Shown one piece after another: positions 36,673 through 44,890 of a stretch of 64,000 nt of DNA (its first letter is position 1; each line of letters opens with the position of its first letter). The translations under genes were made by a program, and so were the position numbers. Source of the DNA: Microvelia longipes (lineage: Eukaryota > Arthropoda > Insecta > Hemiptera > Veliidae); assembly GCA_018340805.1 (NCBI GenBank), contig JACMZG010001908.1, positions 33,680,080-33,744,079 of the forward strand. Direction: 5' to 3'. The notes beneath the pieces are model-generated. The model was not told where the DNA came from. It saw only the letters and a program-made list of their open reading frames with translations, and did no database searches.

Positions 36673-36999
36673 GTTCTTAAATGTTACATTGCATTTAGCT
36701 TGTTGCATTAGGTAGGTAAAACTCTCGCACAATTTTATATTGTTTCAACTATTCGTGGTTTTTATTTAAAACTTGGGATTGTTATATTATAAATTAAATT
36801 ATTTAGTTTTTAATTCATTCGACCCATGGTAGACATACATTTGATTCAGACATGTACTACAGCATACCGATTAATTCCGTTCATGTGCCATATCATTAGT
36901 ACAACAAGCACAACATAAACGTAATCAATAAAATGATCGTGAATGGAGATTATTATAGATAATGAGGAAAAAGAAGTTTCCTTAAATTAATACAGTATT

Positions 37000-37045
37000 G
37001 GTAAAACGCAACCTATGTAGAAGCAATCATCAGTGCAAAACGTGA
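37000..37045 (-). repeat. Hammerhead-like PLE motif relic
   Basis: On the minus strand: TTTTGCACTGATGATTGCTT, then ACATAGGTTGCGTTTTACC. It keeps the ACTGATGAT core but has lost GAAA. Confidence 0.4.
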
Positions 37046-37149
37046 CAAAGCAGCATCTAAAGGTAGTTTCAAAACATTTTGGCAAGAAAGTTTGGTTTTG
37101 TGTAGACACTTGTTTTTCTACAATACATTAAACGTAGATTTCTTAAAAT

Positions 37150-37545
37150 GAAATCGTTAACCGTATCCAAAATTAATAACATGAGGTAACCTAAAAGGTA
37201 GTATCCAGTTGGTAATTAAAACAACTAAACTATGTTGGTAATTAAAAGTGGTGAGGAATCAATCACCTCACCACTTTTATGTAGACAACCTCGTTTGCGT
37301 AATAATCAATGAAAATTCGCTAAAAACAATCTTTTGTCTTTATTTTGTGTTATTAAAATACAATCTTAAACCAAGACCAAAATTAAGAACATGAGGTAAC
37401 CAAATATAGGAAATATTCAGTTGGAAAATAAAACAAGCTGAATCAATCATCTCGCCACTTTTATACCGAAAACCACATTTGGGTAATCTTCTTTGAAAAT
37501 TCGCTAAAAACAATCTTTTGTCTTTATTTTGTAAGATAAGAAAAA
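37150..37545. repeat. Tandem duplication of about 200 bp
   Basis: Two diverged direct copies share AACATGAGGTAACC, CAGTTGG, AATCAATCA, CCACTTTTAT and GAAAATTCGCTAAAAACAAT then CTTTTGTCTTTATTTTGT. Copy 1 contains a small palindrome AGTGGTGAGG..CCTCACCACTT. Confidence 0.8.
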
Positions 37546-38869
37546 ACATTTTATAAAACATATTTTTATAATTATAGAGATCCTTTTAAAAAGCACCTCT
37601 TTTTAACTAAAAGTATAAGCATGCATTCTATTTATAACTTTCTAAAAACATTTTCAATTACTTGACATAACATAATAAAAGAAGTATTGTAATTCAAAGG
37701 TTGTTGAGGTTTTTGATGAATCGACAAGCTGAAAGGTTTTGCCGTTGTATTGTTCTGAGAGATCTCAGCTTAAGAATATATTGTCGCCTCTCACCCTCTG
37801 TGAATTACAGTAGAGAAGAGACAAAAGCTATAAAAACCACTTGATTCATTTCTATAGAGCAGAAGTTAAACCTCTATCACTAGAGAGTCGACTAAATCAA
37901 CCTTTTATTCTGCTACTTAACTTCTTTTATTAGTTCTCTGACTTGTCTTAAAATTAGGGTTGATGATAATAGTCTTATATGCAGCTTTAGAACTAGATCT
38001 AAGCAGTAATTTGTCATTAATGTATTTCCCCACTATATTGAAGATGAAAGTACAAGCGAGTTTTTGCTCCCAGGGCAGTAAAGTTAGTTCCTGAGGCCAA
38101 AGTCGAAGGAATCATAGTAATTAAATCCCGAGGCTTGCCGAGGTATTTATTTACTTGGTTCCCGAGGAAACCATTCACGAGGCGAAGTCAAGGGAGTTAT
38201 AAACTGCTCGGGAGCAATAACTTGTTTCTCCCGTGGTAAGATTTTGTGCTTTCCAAAAAAAACAAATATTACGTCAATACCCGTTATATATGACAGCAAA
38301 GTTTCCAAAATTCATAACGGAGAAAAAATATCAAATGCGCAAGACATAAGATTATGGAATCTTTTGGAAGACATTAATCTTCTAGGAATTGAGATGGTTC
38401 AAACCAATATTAAAAATACATAATATCTTATCTTATAAGATCTTTGATTTTTATTAAGATCCTTATAAGTCCTTGATTTTTTTCAGGTCCCCGAGTTTAC
38501 TTTCAATCGGTCAAATCATATCTATGTTCATACAAATAAACGCTCATTCATCAATACATCCTTACAAACTGTTTTTCGACTTTTGGTCAGTAGGCTGAAA
38601 AGAAGGTGTTTTATGAAAACAGGCATAGCACAAAGGTCATCACTGAAAACCATAGTGCTTATAAGCACTATAGAGCTTATCCCAAGCACAGCAAGGATGC
38701 TGCTTAGCTGTGCTTATAAGAATAACAAATGATTTCATGAAAACAGCACACTATATTTCGTTTCATTCAAATATTTTATTAAATATAAAATACAAATTCT
38801 GTACAAGAAAAAAATGTTGATAATAACAAAGTTGAATTGCTAAAAAATCCTTTTTCAACGTATATTATA
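37546..38869. other. AT-rich DNA with hairpin-like words
   Basis: No gene recognised. Repeated CCGAGG/CCTCGG-type words lie at 38,130-38,215, and a cluster of AGTGCTTATAAGCACTA-type palindromes lies at 38,640-38,730. Confidence 0.5.
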
Positions 38870-39585
38870 TTTTTACTTTTATTTTATTTTTACTTTTCCT
38901 CCTTTTCCTATATAGGAAAGTAATTGTGTAAAAAAATTCTAAACCGGTATGTCGCAGAAATTATCCATTACAGGTGTTTTTGAGACCTCCTGAGTGGTTT
39001 TTACAAAGTTGTCTGTCTGTATATGCGGGTGTGTGGGTTAGTTTATGTGTCTGTTACCATGGTTAGCTTATAGCGTATTTATGCTACAGAGTTGTAACTT
39101 TGTAAGAAAATCAGTCTACCACTTTATTTGTGCTATTCGGAAAATAATGTATATGACGTCATTAACCTGCAATAAGGTTGCTGCGAAAAATTCAAAGTAT
39201 CATAAAACTTGGCAAAATGATGCGATCGGATTGAAATTTGGCAAGCATATAGCCATGAATCAAACTAATATGTGTGCCAAGTTTAATCTTATTAACAGAT
39301 TTAGTTTTATTTTTATCGAATGACTTGTGTAGGTTTTTTAAAAAATTGAGAAAAATCGGAAAATAATCCAATTTGGTGGAGTTGAAATTTGGTGCAACTA
39401 TATACCTTTATTTAATAAATATAAACACTAGTTTCGTTTCAATACGACAAGTATGAATGATTTCAAGCACGTGGTCAGTGCTATATGGGTGACCGCTGGG
39501 AATGGAATGGGTATAATTACTATCTGAGGACAAGCGAGTTATAAGACGTCTTGCAGTATAAATTTGGCGAATATTATATTCTGAG
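38870..39585 (+). repeat. Family A repeat, forward copy, left part (interrupted)
   Basis: An essentially full-length head and body ends with a 5S-like segment at 39,463-39,509 (CACGTGGTCAGTGCTATATG, GGTGACCGCTGGGAAT) and TACTATCTGAGGACAAGCGAG. The copy is broken at 39,585 by the capsid-encoding element and resumes at 44,601. The last six bases TCTGAG are the target duplication. Confidence 0.85.
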
Positions 39586-40357
39586 AGTAGGGGCAAAAGG
39601 GGCATTCTGGGCCTCCTCCTCCTCCTCCTCCTCTCCACCACCCTCTCCTCCTCCTCCTCCACCACCACCTCCTCCTCTCAAGCATCTCTTTATAGTTTTA
39701 TACCCCCCCCCCCTCTTATGCTTTGCATAGTGTAATAACAGTAACATTAAATATGCTTGCATAAAAATAGGTCCATATAGGTAGAAGCAGGATGATTTTA
39801 GGTGTGATGTAGTAGACCCTAGATTATCAAGTGTCTCTCTTAGTAAAAAGCCTTCCCACCACGTCAAGGTGGAGACACATCGGGAAGGTGTACAGTGCCC
39901 CGTCCTCGCACTGTACTATGGCGACCATCCTCTTTAAAATATCGCTCTATATATTTTTTGTATTTTTTATATTTTTAATTTTTTGTATTTTTTATATTTT
40001 TAATTTTTTTTTTGTATTTTTATATATTTTTTTAACGTATTTTACACAAACACTTACATCTCTTTAGCCATATAGGTTTACGGGACGCTATGCCACGCCA
40101 GTGACCTTAAAAGATGGAATAATGCGGTTTACGGACGCCATTGCCACGCCAGGGACCGCTCTGAGGGTTTACGGGTCGCTATGCACGCCAGGGACCTTCT
40201 ATGGGTTTACGGACGCCATGCCACGCCAGGGACCCAATTATGGCACGCTTCGCCATACTAGAGATCCATCTCGTATTTGCGGCAGCTGCTGAGACATGAG
40301 TGTAAGGCTATTTAACATATGATTAAACTCTAAGAATAAACTCGAAAATAAATCCCA
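39586..40357 (+). repeat. Left terminal inverted repeat
   Basis: About 772 bp. In order: AGTAGGGGC terminus, a CCT triplet tract (39,612-39,678), a C-run, unique DNA including GGTGGAGACACATCGG, a T-rich tract (39,940-40,045), a 45-bp minisatellite, then CAGCTGCTGAGACATGAGTG. It matches the right TIR apart from small indels and tract-length differences. Confidence 0.9.
40077..40262. repeat. TIR-embedded minisatellite, left
   Basis: Four to five units of about 35-48 bp contain GGTTTACGGACGCCATGCCA followed by CGCCAGGGACC. The right TIR carries the matching array in inverse orientation. Confidence 0.9.
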
Positions 40358-40370
40358 CTCTGGTTTTTTT

Positions 40371-40532
40371 TTAAAACAACAAATATTTATCTTCTTCATA
40401 CGAACAAATCGGACGAATAATTACTTGACGTCCGTGAAATTTAGGATTAACCAATCTTACTTTTATTAAACCAAATTTTTGATCAAGTTGTACATCTTCT
40501 TTACTACGTTTACAAAATATTATTAATTTCAT
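40371..40532 (-). CDS. Small ORF overlapping the PC4-like ORF
   Basis: A 53-codon reading frame starts at the ATG in AAAAATGAAATT and overlaps the last 23 nt of the upstream ORF in another frame. It is basic and ends EEDKYLLF. Two readings are possible. It may be a separate tiny protein initiated within the upstream ORF, or the true C-terminal half of the PC4-like gene, separated by a one-base indel in the AAAAA run at 40,532-40,536. Other genes of this element show the same kind of homopolymer break, which favours the second reading. I recognise no domain in this segment. Confidence 0.5.
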   Translation of the reverse strand: MKLIIFCKRSKEDVQLDQKFGLIKVRLVNPKFHGRQVIIRPICSYEEDKYLLF

Positions 40533-40674
40533 TTTTCGCGGATCTCAACAACTCAAAATCGGACATGTGAATGTTTACACTTCTTTTACCATGTTCTAAT
40601 CTCAAGAAAGCTACACCTTTAACTAAACAAACTAATACCTTTTTACCGTCACTTAGATGGTAAATGGTCGACAT
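40510..40674 (-). CDS. Small PC4-like protein
   Basis: A 54-codon ORF starting MSTIYHLSDGKKV. Short beta-strand-like segments (KKVLVCLV, VAFLRLEH, RSVNIHMSDFE) precede a helix-like end (LLRSAKNEINNIL). This order, and the VxIxMSDFExLxxAxxEI ending, resembles the ssDNA-binding PC4/p15 fold, known from transcription coactivators and from some viruses and mobile elements. The similarity is inferred by eye. A TATA box (40,712-40,719) lies 32 bp before an initiator-like TCAGTA (A at 40,687), which supports this start. The gene follows the capsid-like gene on the same strand with under 80 bp between them. It may continue into the ORF at 40,371-40,532. Confidence 0.6.
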   Translation of the reverse strand: MSTIYHLSDGKKVLVCLVKGVAFLRLEHGKRSVNIHMSDFELLRSAKNEINNIL

Positions 40675-40682
40675 CTTGCGCA

Positions 40683-40721
40683 ATACTGATTTATTATTGC
40701 TCTGCTTTCTTTATTTATACC
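40683..40721 (-). promoter_or_regulatory. TATA box plus initiator for the PC4-like gene
   Basis: On the minus strand GTATAAATAAAG (40,710-40,721) is followed 32 bp later by ATCAGTATT, which matches the arthropod initiator TCAGT. The same string contains AATAAA and lies just after the end of the upstream capsid-like gene, so it could also act as that gene's polyadenylation signal. Confidence 0.65.
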
Positions 40722-40748
40722 CACCACCCCTCGACCAGACATGTCTAT

Positions 40749-41054
40749 TCATGTCATTTTATGCACAATGCTAGTCAGGGGGTTGTACTGAACTAATCTA
40801 TCGTGTAACAATAGACAGTACGCGCTAGTATTTGCCGGAAATCTTTTTCAGATTCAAATTCTCACATCTACCGGACCCTTTTTGATAGACTCTGATTGTT
40901 TCGAACAATCAATGATTACAACAGGACATTTATTCTTAAAATCTGAAAAGGATACGTACGGTAGACTCTGATAAGTGTTGTAGTACGACGTTTGAAACGC
41001 CGCGTACATGTGGTATAATAAAGCAAATTTATTTTGGAGAATTTTTAAATTTAA
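40749..41054 (-). pseudogene. Frame-disrupted C-terminal part of the jelly-roll gene
   Basis: Directly after the stop at 41,055 the same strand stays codable for about 100 codons, with segments such as NKFALLYHMY, VVIIDCSKQSES and AYCLLLHDRLVQYNPLTS. From memory this resembles the C-terminal part of insect double-jelly-roll-like proteins. It is broken by a TGA at 41,055-41,057, two close stops near 40,850 and small frame shifts at C and T runs, and ends at a TGA at 40,749. This could be decay or homopolymer sequencing error. Resequencing would decide. Confidence 0.65.
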
Positions 41055-42350
41055 TCATCGTAGGGGAACACTCGTGAATTTGAGATAAAGCTTGACATTT
41101 GTCAAGTCGCAGTGATCGAAACAACTGGATGCCTTATCGACGACGTTATTTCTACCCTTTTGAAAGGCTAAAATTAAAAATCGCGGTTTCTCGAGTTGAG
41201 TCGAAGTTTTAATCGACCATACTTGTCGGTTTGACGTAGGTAATAGCGGATACTCGTGCATATCCACGCTCGGAAATGGAGGGAAAATTATTTTTTCTGT
41301 TTTTAAATAATTAATTAAATTTAGTTTCTGAACTTCGTTAACCGAAACGTAAGGTATTTTCCAACAAAGCGATAGCAGTTCAATTTTAACATTCTCGCGA
41401 ACTTCTGACCGTGAAGCCGTATCGGCGTACGGAACGTGTTGTACAAAGCAATTTGAATCGTTTCTCGCTCTTACCAAAATTAGCTCTTGCTTTACGTTTA
41501 TCAAAACTTTTCGGTAATCTTCCGCGAATCCGAGTAACGAGGATAAAGGTAGACAGACGTTGTACCGGGTGGATGATTCTTCTTGTACTTCATTGAAGGG
41601 TATTGTCCATCCCATATTTGTTAAGGAATACGATATAGGCGCGTGAGATGCAACCCCTTTTAGAGTCGAAGCCATTCCGGGGTTTCTGACTTTATCAATC
41701 TCAACTCCACAAATTTCATACCGGATCTCGTCGAATAAAAACGGGAATGCGTTGTTGATGAGTCTGTGCTTCGCCGGTGCCGTATTTCCTCCTTCTTTTA
41801 AAAATGATAGTTCCAAATATATAAAACTTTCACTCGGAAGCGTATAAATGTCTTGGAGTTGTACTGGAATCCGTATCTCTTCTCCGGCGTCTAGCTTTGA
41901 GTTTGCGTACGGATAGTGAGTATGATACTCTAGACTCTCTATAGATTCATCATATTCGGGGTGTTCACTTAAATTTAACATCTCTACCATTTTTGGCTCT
42001 TCTATGTCTTTGTTACTTACTACATCATCAATAGGTTCATCCTCCTCATCATCTTCTTCATCCTCCTCCTCATCGTCTTCTTCTTCTTTTCTATCCTTTT
42101 CCGATCCACATACTGCCTCGCTAGAGTTATTATAGTTTTCAATTGACTCATCATGTTTACATGCAATGGCGTCCTTGTAGAATCCCAACTCTGAAACATC
42201 CTCGCGTTCAACCCCCTCACAGTGTTTATCTCGTTGGTGTCGAAGTAAATTCTTTTTATGTATAAACTTTTTAAAGCAGTCTGGACAACTAAATGTCAAG
42301 TTTTCAAATCTCTTCTTGTAGAGGCTCGAATCACGTATCTTGGAGAACAT
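41055..42350 (-). CDS. C2H2 zinc finger / double-jelly-roll capsid-like protein
   Basis: A 431-codon open frame, the longest coding segment of the element. Residues 20-43 form a classic C2H2 finger (C22, C25, H38, H43; CPDCFKKF, then LLRHQRDKH). Residues 84-107 are almost entirely acidic (E/D run). From about residue 155 onward it resembles the double-jelly-roll-like domain of uncharacterised insect proteins; recognisable blocks are LINNAFPFLFDEIRYEI (197-213), VEIDKVRNPGMASTLKG (216-232), GFAEDYRKVLINVKQE (274-289) and STQLEKPRFLILAFQ (383-397). Double jelly rolls are the fold of major capsid proteins of Polintons, adintoviruses and virophages. The N-terminal zinc finger is unexpected for a capsid protein. 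The frame is cut by TGA and similarity seems to continue to 40,749. Confidence 0.8.
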   Translation of the reverse strand: MFSKIRDSSLYKKRFENLTFSCPDCFKKFIHKKNLLRHQRDKHCEGVEREDVSELGFYKDAIACKHDESIENYNNSSEAVCGSEKDRKEEEDDEEEDEEDDEEDEPIDDVVSNKDIEEPKMVEMLNLSEHPEYDESIESLEYHTHYPYANSKLDAGEEIRIPVQLQDIYTLPSESFIYLELSFLKEGGNTAPAKHRLINNAFPFLFDEIRYEICGVEIDKVRNPGMASTLKGVASHAPISYSLTNMGWTIPFNEVQEESSTRYNVCLPLSSLLGFAEDYRKVLINVKQELILVRARNDSNCFVQHVPYADTASRSEVRENVKIELLSLCWKIPYVSVNEVQKLNLINYLKTEKIIFPPFPSVDMHEYPLLPTSNRQVWSIKTSTQLEKPRFLILAFQKGRNNVVDKASSCFDHCDLTNVKLYLKFTSVPLR

Positions 42351-42369
42351 CTCTGCTCGGTGTCTGGCT

Positions 42370-42409
42370 CAATACTAAAGTTGGAGCTCCACTAGCTCTA
42401 TATATATAC
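42370..42409 (-). promoter_or_regulatory. TATA box plus initiator-like site for the jelly-roll gene
   Basis: On the minus strand, AGTATATATAGAGC (42,397-42,410) precedes CTTTAGTATT by about 31 bp (A at 42,376). The ATG at 42,350 follows after about 25 nt. Spacing fits a TATA/initiator core promoter. It sits at the edge of the minisatellite. Confidence 0.6.
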
Positions 42410-42489
42410 TAAACGAAAGCTAAAACACCGCTGAAGCGGCTTCAACAACTCCAGTTAGACCCATATTAGCTGCAACACAACTCCAAATC

Positions 42490-43226
42490 GGCTCGTATAG
42501 GCTTTGCGATAGTTCATATTGGCTCCACATCGGCTCTAAATGGCTCATATAGGCTCCTACTTGGCTCCAACACGGCTCCAAATCGGCTCATATTGGCTCA
42601 TATTGGCTCCAACATGGCTCATAGGCTCAAATGGCTCATACTCGGCTCTAATGGCTCATGGCTCTAAATGGCTCCAAATGGCTCTATAAGGCTCCAACTC
42701 GCTCATATAGGCTCTGCGATAGCTCATATAGGCTCCAAATGGCGGCTCTAAATGGCTCATATAGGCTCAATGGCTCCAAAATGGCTCATATAGGCTCCAA
42801 CTCGGCTCATATAGGCTCTGCGATAGCTCATATAGGCTCTAAATGGCTCATATTGGCTCCACTCCGGCTCTAAATGGCTCATATAGGCTCCAACTCGGCT
42901 CCAAATTGGCTCATGGCTCCACCGGCTCCAAATTGGCTCATATAGGCTCCACACCGGCTCTAAATGGCTCATATAGGCTCTAAATGGCTCATATTCGGCT
43001 CTAAATGGCTCATATAGGCTCCAAAGTGGCTCTAAATGGCTCATATTGGCTCCACTCCGGCTCTAAATGGCTCATATAGGCTCCTATCAGCTCTAAATGG
43101 CTCCAACGGCTCTAATGGCTATATAGATTCCATCATGGCTCTAAATGGCTCATATAGGCTCCAACACGGCTCCAAATTGGCTCATATAGGCTCCAAAGCG
43201 ACTCTAAATGGCTCATATAGGCTCCA
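42490..43226. repeat. GGCTCATATAGGCTC minisatellite between divergent genes
   Basis: About 735 bp of short, variable units made from GGCTCATATAGGCTCCAACT and GGCTCTAAAT, spaced 15-33 bp. The array occupies the whole gap between the minus-strand jelly-roll gene and the plus-strand DIQGF gene. The unit GGCTCATATAGGCTC is partly self-complementary. ORFs on both strands through the array are repeats of a few residues and are not genes. Confidence 0.9.
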
Positions 43227-43234
43227 ACAAGATG

Positions 43235-43282
43235 AATATATAAGTTTATGATGTCAGAATATATAAGGGGATATGGTCAGTT
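43235..43282 (+). promoter_or_regulatory. Duplicated TATA/TCAG block before the DIQGF gene
   Basis: ATATATAAG occurs twice (43,236 and 43,259). Each is followed 19 bp later by TCAG (43,254 and 43,277), the second as TCAGTT. This is a 23-bp duplication of a core-promoter-like block. The TATA-to-initiator distance of 19 bp is short, so the true start is unclear. Confidence 0.45.
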
Positions 43283-43307
43283 GTATCTCGGCTTCCGTGC
43301 AGTCAAG

Positions 43308-43640
43308 ATGCCTTCTACCGCTATTATAGATATTCAAGGGTTTGTAGATAATGAGGGGCAAGTCATCGTTAAAGAGCTTGCATGTTTTGACCTGGAGACG
43401 AAATCGTCTTTGAGCTGGTTATTTTTACCACCTGCAAATTACATTCAAGATTCTAAATCAATGAAAACAAATTCTTGGCTTACGTTAAATTTTCACAGAA
43501 TAAACTGGGATGACGGTGATGTTGAGTACGAGCGATTGTATTTAGTATTTAAACTTTTATCTAATCGGTACACACACTTTGTCGTTAAAGGTAAAGTACG
43601 TTTATTGAAAAAATACTTGCCAAATAATTGCGTCTTATAG
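43308..43640 (+). CDS. DIQGF-motif protein of capsid-encoding elements
   Basis: I chose the ATG at 43,308 over the upstream one at 43,248. The family-like sequence begins directly after it (IIDIQGF), and the upstream ATG overlaps the TATA-like sequence. The open part has 110 codons: IIDIQGFVDNEG, VIVKELACFD, WLFLPPANYI, TNSWLTLNFHRINWDDGDVEY and a basic end. The DxQGF..KEL..FD opening resembles the first motif of RNase H-fold 3'-5' exonucleases with one acidic residue changed; this is my inference. I recall similar uncharacterised proteins in insect genomes. It is divergent from the jelly-roll gene across the minisatellite. Confidence 0.65.
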   Translation: MPSTAIIDIQGFVDNEGQVIVKELACFDLETKSSLSWLFLPPANYIQDSKSMKTNSWLTLNFHRINWDDGDVEYERLYLVFKLLSNRYTHFVVKGKVRLLKKYLPNNCVL

Positions 43641-43770
43641 ATTTACTTGCGATAGATGTCCCAAAATTAGTTCATTGAGTTATAGCTGGAGGCCCTGCCT
43701 TCTTCATAAGCACAATAAAAATTTGCTTGCGCTCAGGCTCGAGTATGGAGTTTGTATAAATGGCTCATAA
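43641..43770 (+). pseudogene. Probable frame-shifted 3' part of the DIQGF gene
   Basis: Beyond the stop at 43,638-43,640 the +1 frame stays open to a TAA at 43,768-43,770. It holds FTCDRCPKISSL and CLLHKHNKN, a CxxC plus CxxHxH arrangement fitting a zinc-binding tail. One extra base near 43,634-43,636 would explain the break. An alternative is a chance ORF. Confidence 0.5.
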
Positions 43771-43840
43771 ACGGACCTGCACTCGGTTTAACCATAAATT
43801 TACTACCGGTTTCATGTGTAGCCACGTGAGTTTCATTTGT

Positions 43841-44600
43841 GGGGATTTATTTTCGAGTTTATTCTTAGAGTTTAATCATATGTTAAATAGCCTTACACTC
43901 ATGTCTCAGCAGCTGCCGGAAATACGAGATGGATCTCTAGTATGGCGAAGCGTGCCATAATTGGGTCCCTGGCGTGGCATGGCGTCCCGTAAACCCATAG
44001 AAGGTCCCTGGCGTGGCATAGCGACCCGTAAACCCTCAGAGCGGTCCCTGGCGTGGCATGGCGTCCCGTAAACCGCATTATTCCATCTTTTAAAGGTCAC
44101 TGGCGTGGCATAGCGTCCGTAAACCTATATGGCGCTAAAGAGATGTAAGTGTTTGTGTAATACGTTAAAAATATATAAAAATACAAAAAAAAAAAAATAT
44201 AAAAATATAAAATACAAAAAATTAAAAATATAAAATACAAAAAAAATATATAGAGGCTTATTTTTAAAGAGGATGGTCGCCATAGTACAGTGCGAGGACG
44301 GGGCACTGTACACCTTCCGATGTGTCTCCACCTTGACGTGGTGGGAAGGCTTTTTACTAAGAGAGACACTTGATAATCTAGGGTGGTCTACTACATCACA
44401 CCTAAAATCATCCTGCTTCTACCTATATGGACCTATTTTTTATGCAAGCATATTTAATGTTACTGTTATTACACTATGCAAAGCATAAGAGGGGGGGGTA
44501 TAAAACTATAAAGAGATGCTTGAGGAGGAGGAGGTGGTGGTGGAGGAGGAGGAGGAGGAGGTGGAGGAGGAGGGCCCAGAATGCCCCTTTTGCCCCTACT
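43841..44600 (-). repeat. Right terminal inverted repeat
   Basis: About 760 bp, inverse to 39,586-40,357. It includes the 45-bp minisatellite at 43,941-44,130, an A-rich tract (44,170-44,255), the GCACTGTACACCTTCC block, a G-run and a GGA tract (44,521-44,572). Differences from the left TIR are mostly in repeat and homopolymer lengths. Confidence 0.9.
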
Positions 44601-44697
44601 TCTGAGGACGGGCGAAGCGAGTCCGAAGTAGGGAGGATGAGGGGAGCTAATCTGATGTGATGAGGAAAAGTTCTAAAGTTCCCCAAATCCAATTTTT
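44601..44697 (+). repeat. Family A repeat, right part after the insertion
   Basis: TCTGAGGACGGGCGAAGCGA, GATGTGATGAGGAAAAGTTC and CCCCAAATCCAATTTTTTAT complete the family A copy interrupted at 39,585. The first six bases are the target duplication. The T-run is the probable pol III terminator. Confidence 0.85.
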
Positions 44698-44699
44698 TA

Positions 44700-44890
44700 T
44701 ACTTAGTAACAATAAAAACCGCACCTTGTAATTCTTATGTTTGTATTTTATATTTTGTTGAATATTTTTTCTTTATTCCACAACATATTTCATACTTTGT
44801 AATTTCATTATAATTTTTATACTTTGTTAGAATATCACACCTTGTAATTCTTGTATTTATATTTCATATTTTGTTAAATAAATCATTATT
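44700..44890. repeat. Direct repeat with CACCTTGTAATTCTT
   Basis: Two copies of a block (44,730-44,765 and 44,843-44,880) share CACCTTGTAATTCTTRTRTT, then TATATTTCATATTTTGTT. Confidence 0.75.

Larger units (their letters stand above)
39586..44600. mobile_element. Reduced Polinton/Maverick-like element encoding a capsid-like protein
   Basis: A 5015-bp unit flanked by an exact 6-bp duplication TCTGAG (39,580-39,585 and 44,601-44,606). It begins AGTAGGGGCAAAAGGGGCAT and ends with the inverse. The TIRs span about 770 bp. Polintons are known for 6-bp duplications, 5'-AG termini, TIRs of several hundred bp and double-jelly-roll capsid proteins; all four features are seen or inferred here. It lacks the polymerase B, integrase, ATPase and protease of full Polintons, so mobility would need helpers. 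Genes: a zinc-finger/jelly-roll gene and a PC4-like gene on the minus strand, and a DIQGF gene on the plus strand, with a minisatellite between the divergent promoters. Confidence 0.85.

Noticed and set aside
39408..40067. Mirrored ORFs in both TIRs, including Gly/Glu/Arg-rich and Phe-rich products
   Set aside because: They come from the CCT/GGA triplet tract and the T-rich tract; left and right versions differ by frame with tract length.
41027..41036. AATAAA on the minus strand after the jelly-roll stop
   Set aside because: Coding similarity appears to continue through it, so it probably lies inside the original coding region.
42658..43251. ORFs of 71-95 codons on both strands in the GGCTC array
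   Set aside because: They repeat a few residues dictated by the minisatellite unit and exist on both strands at once.
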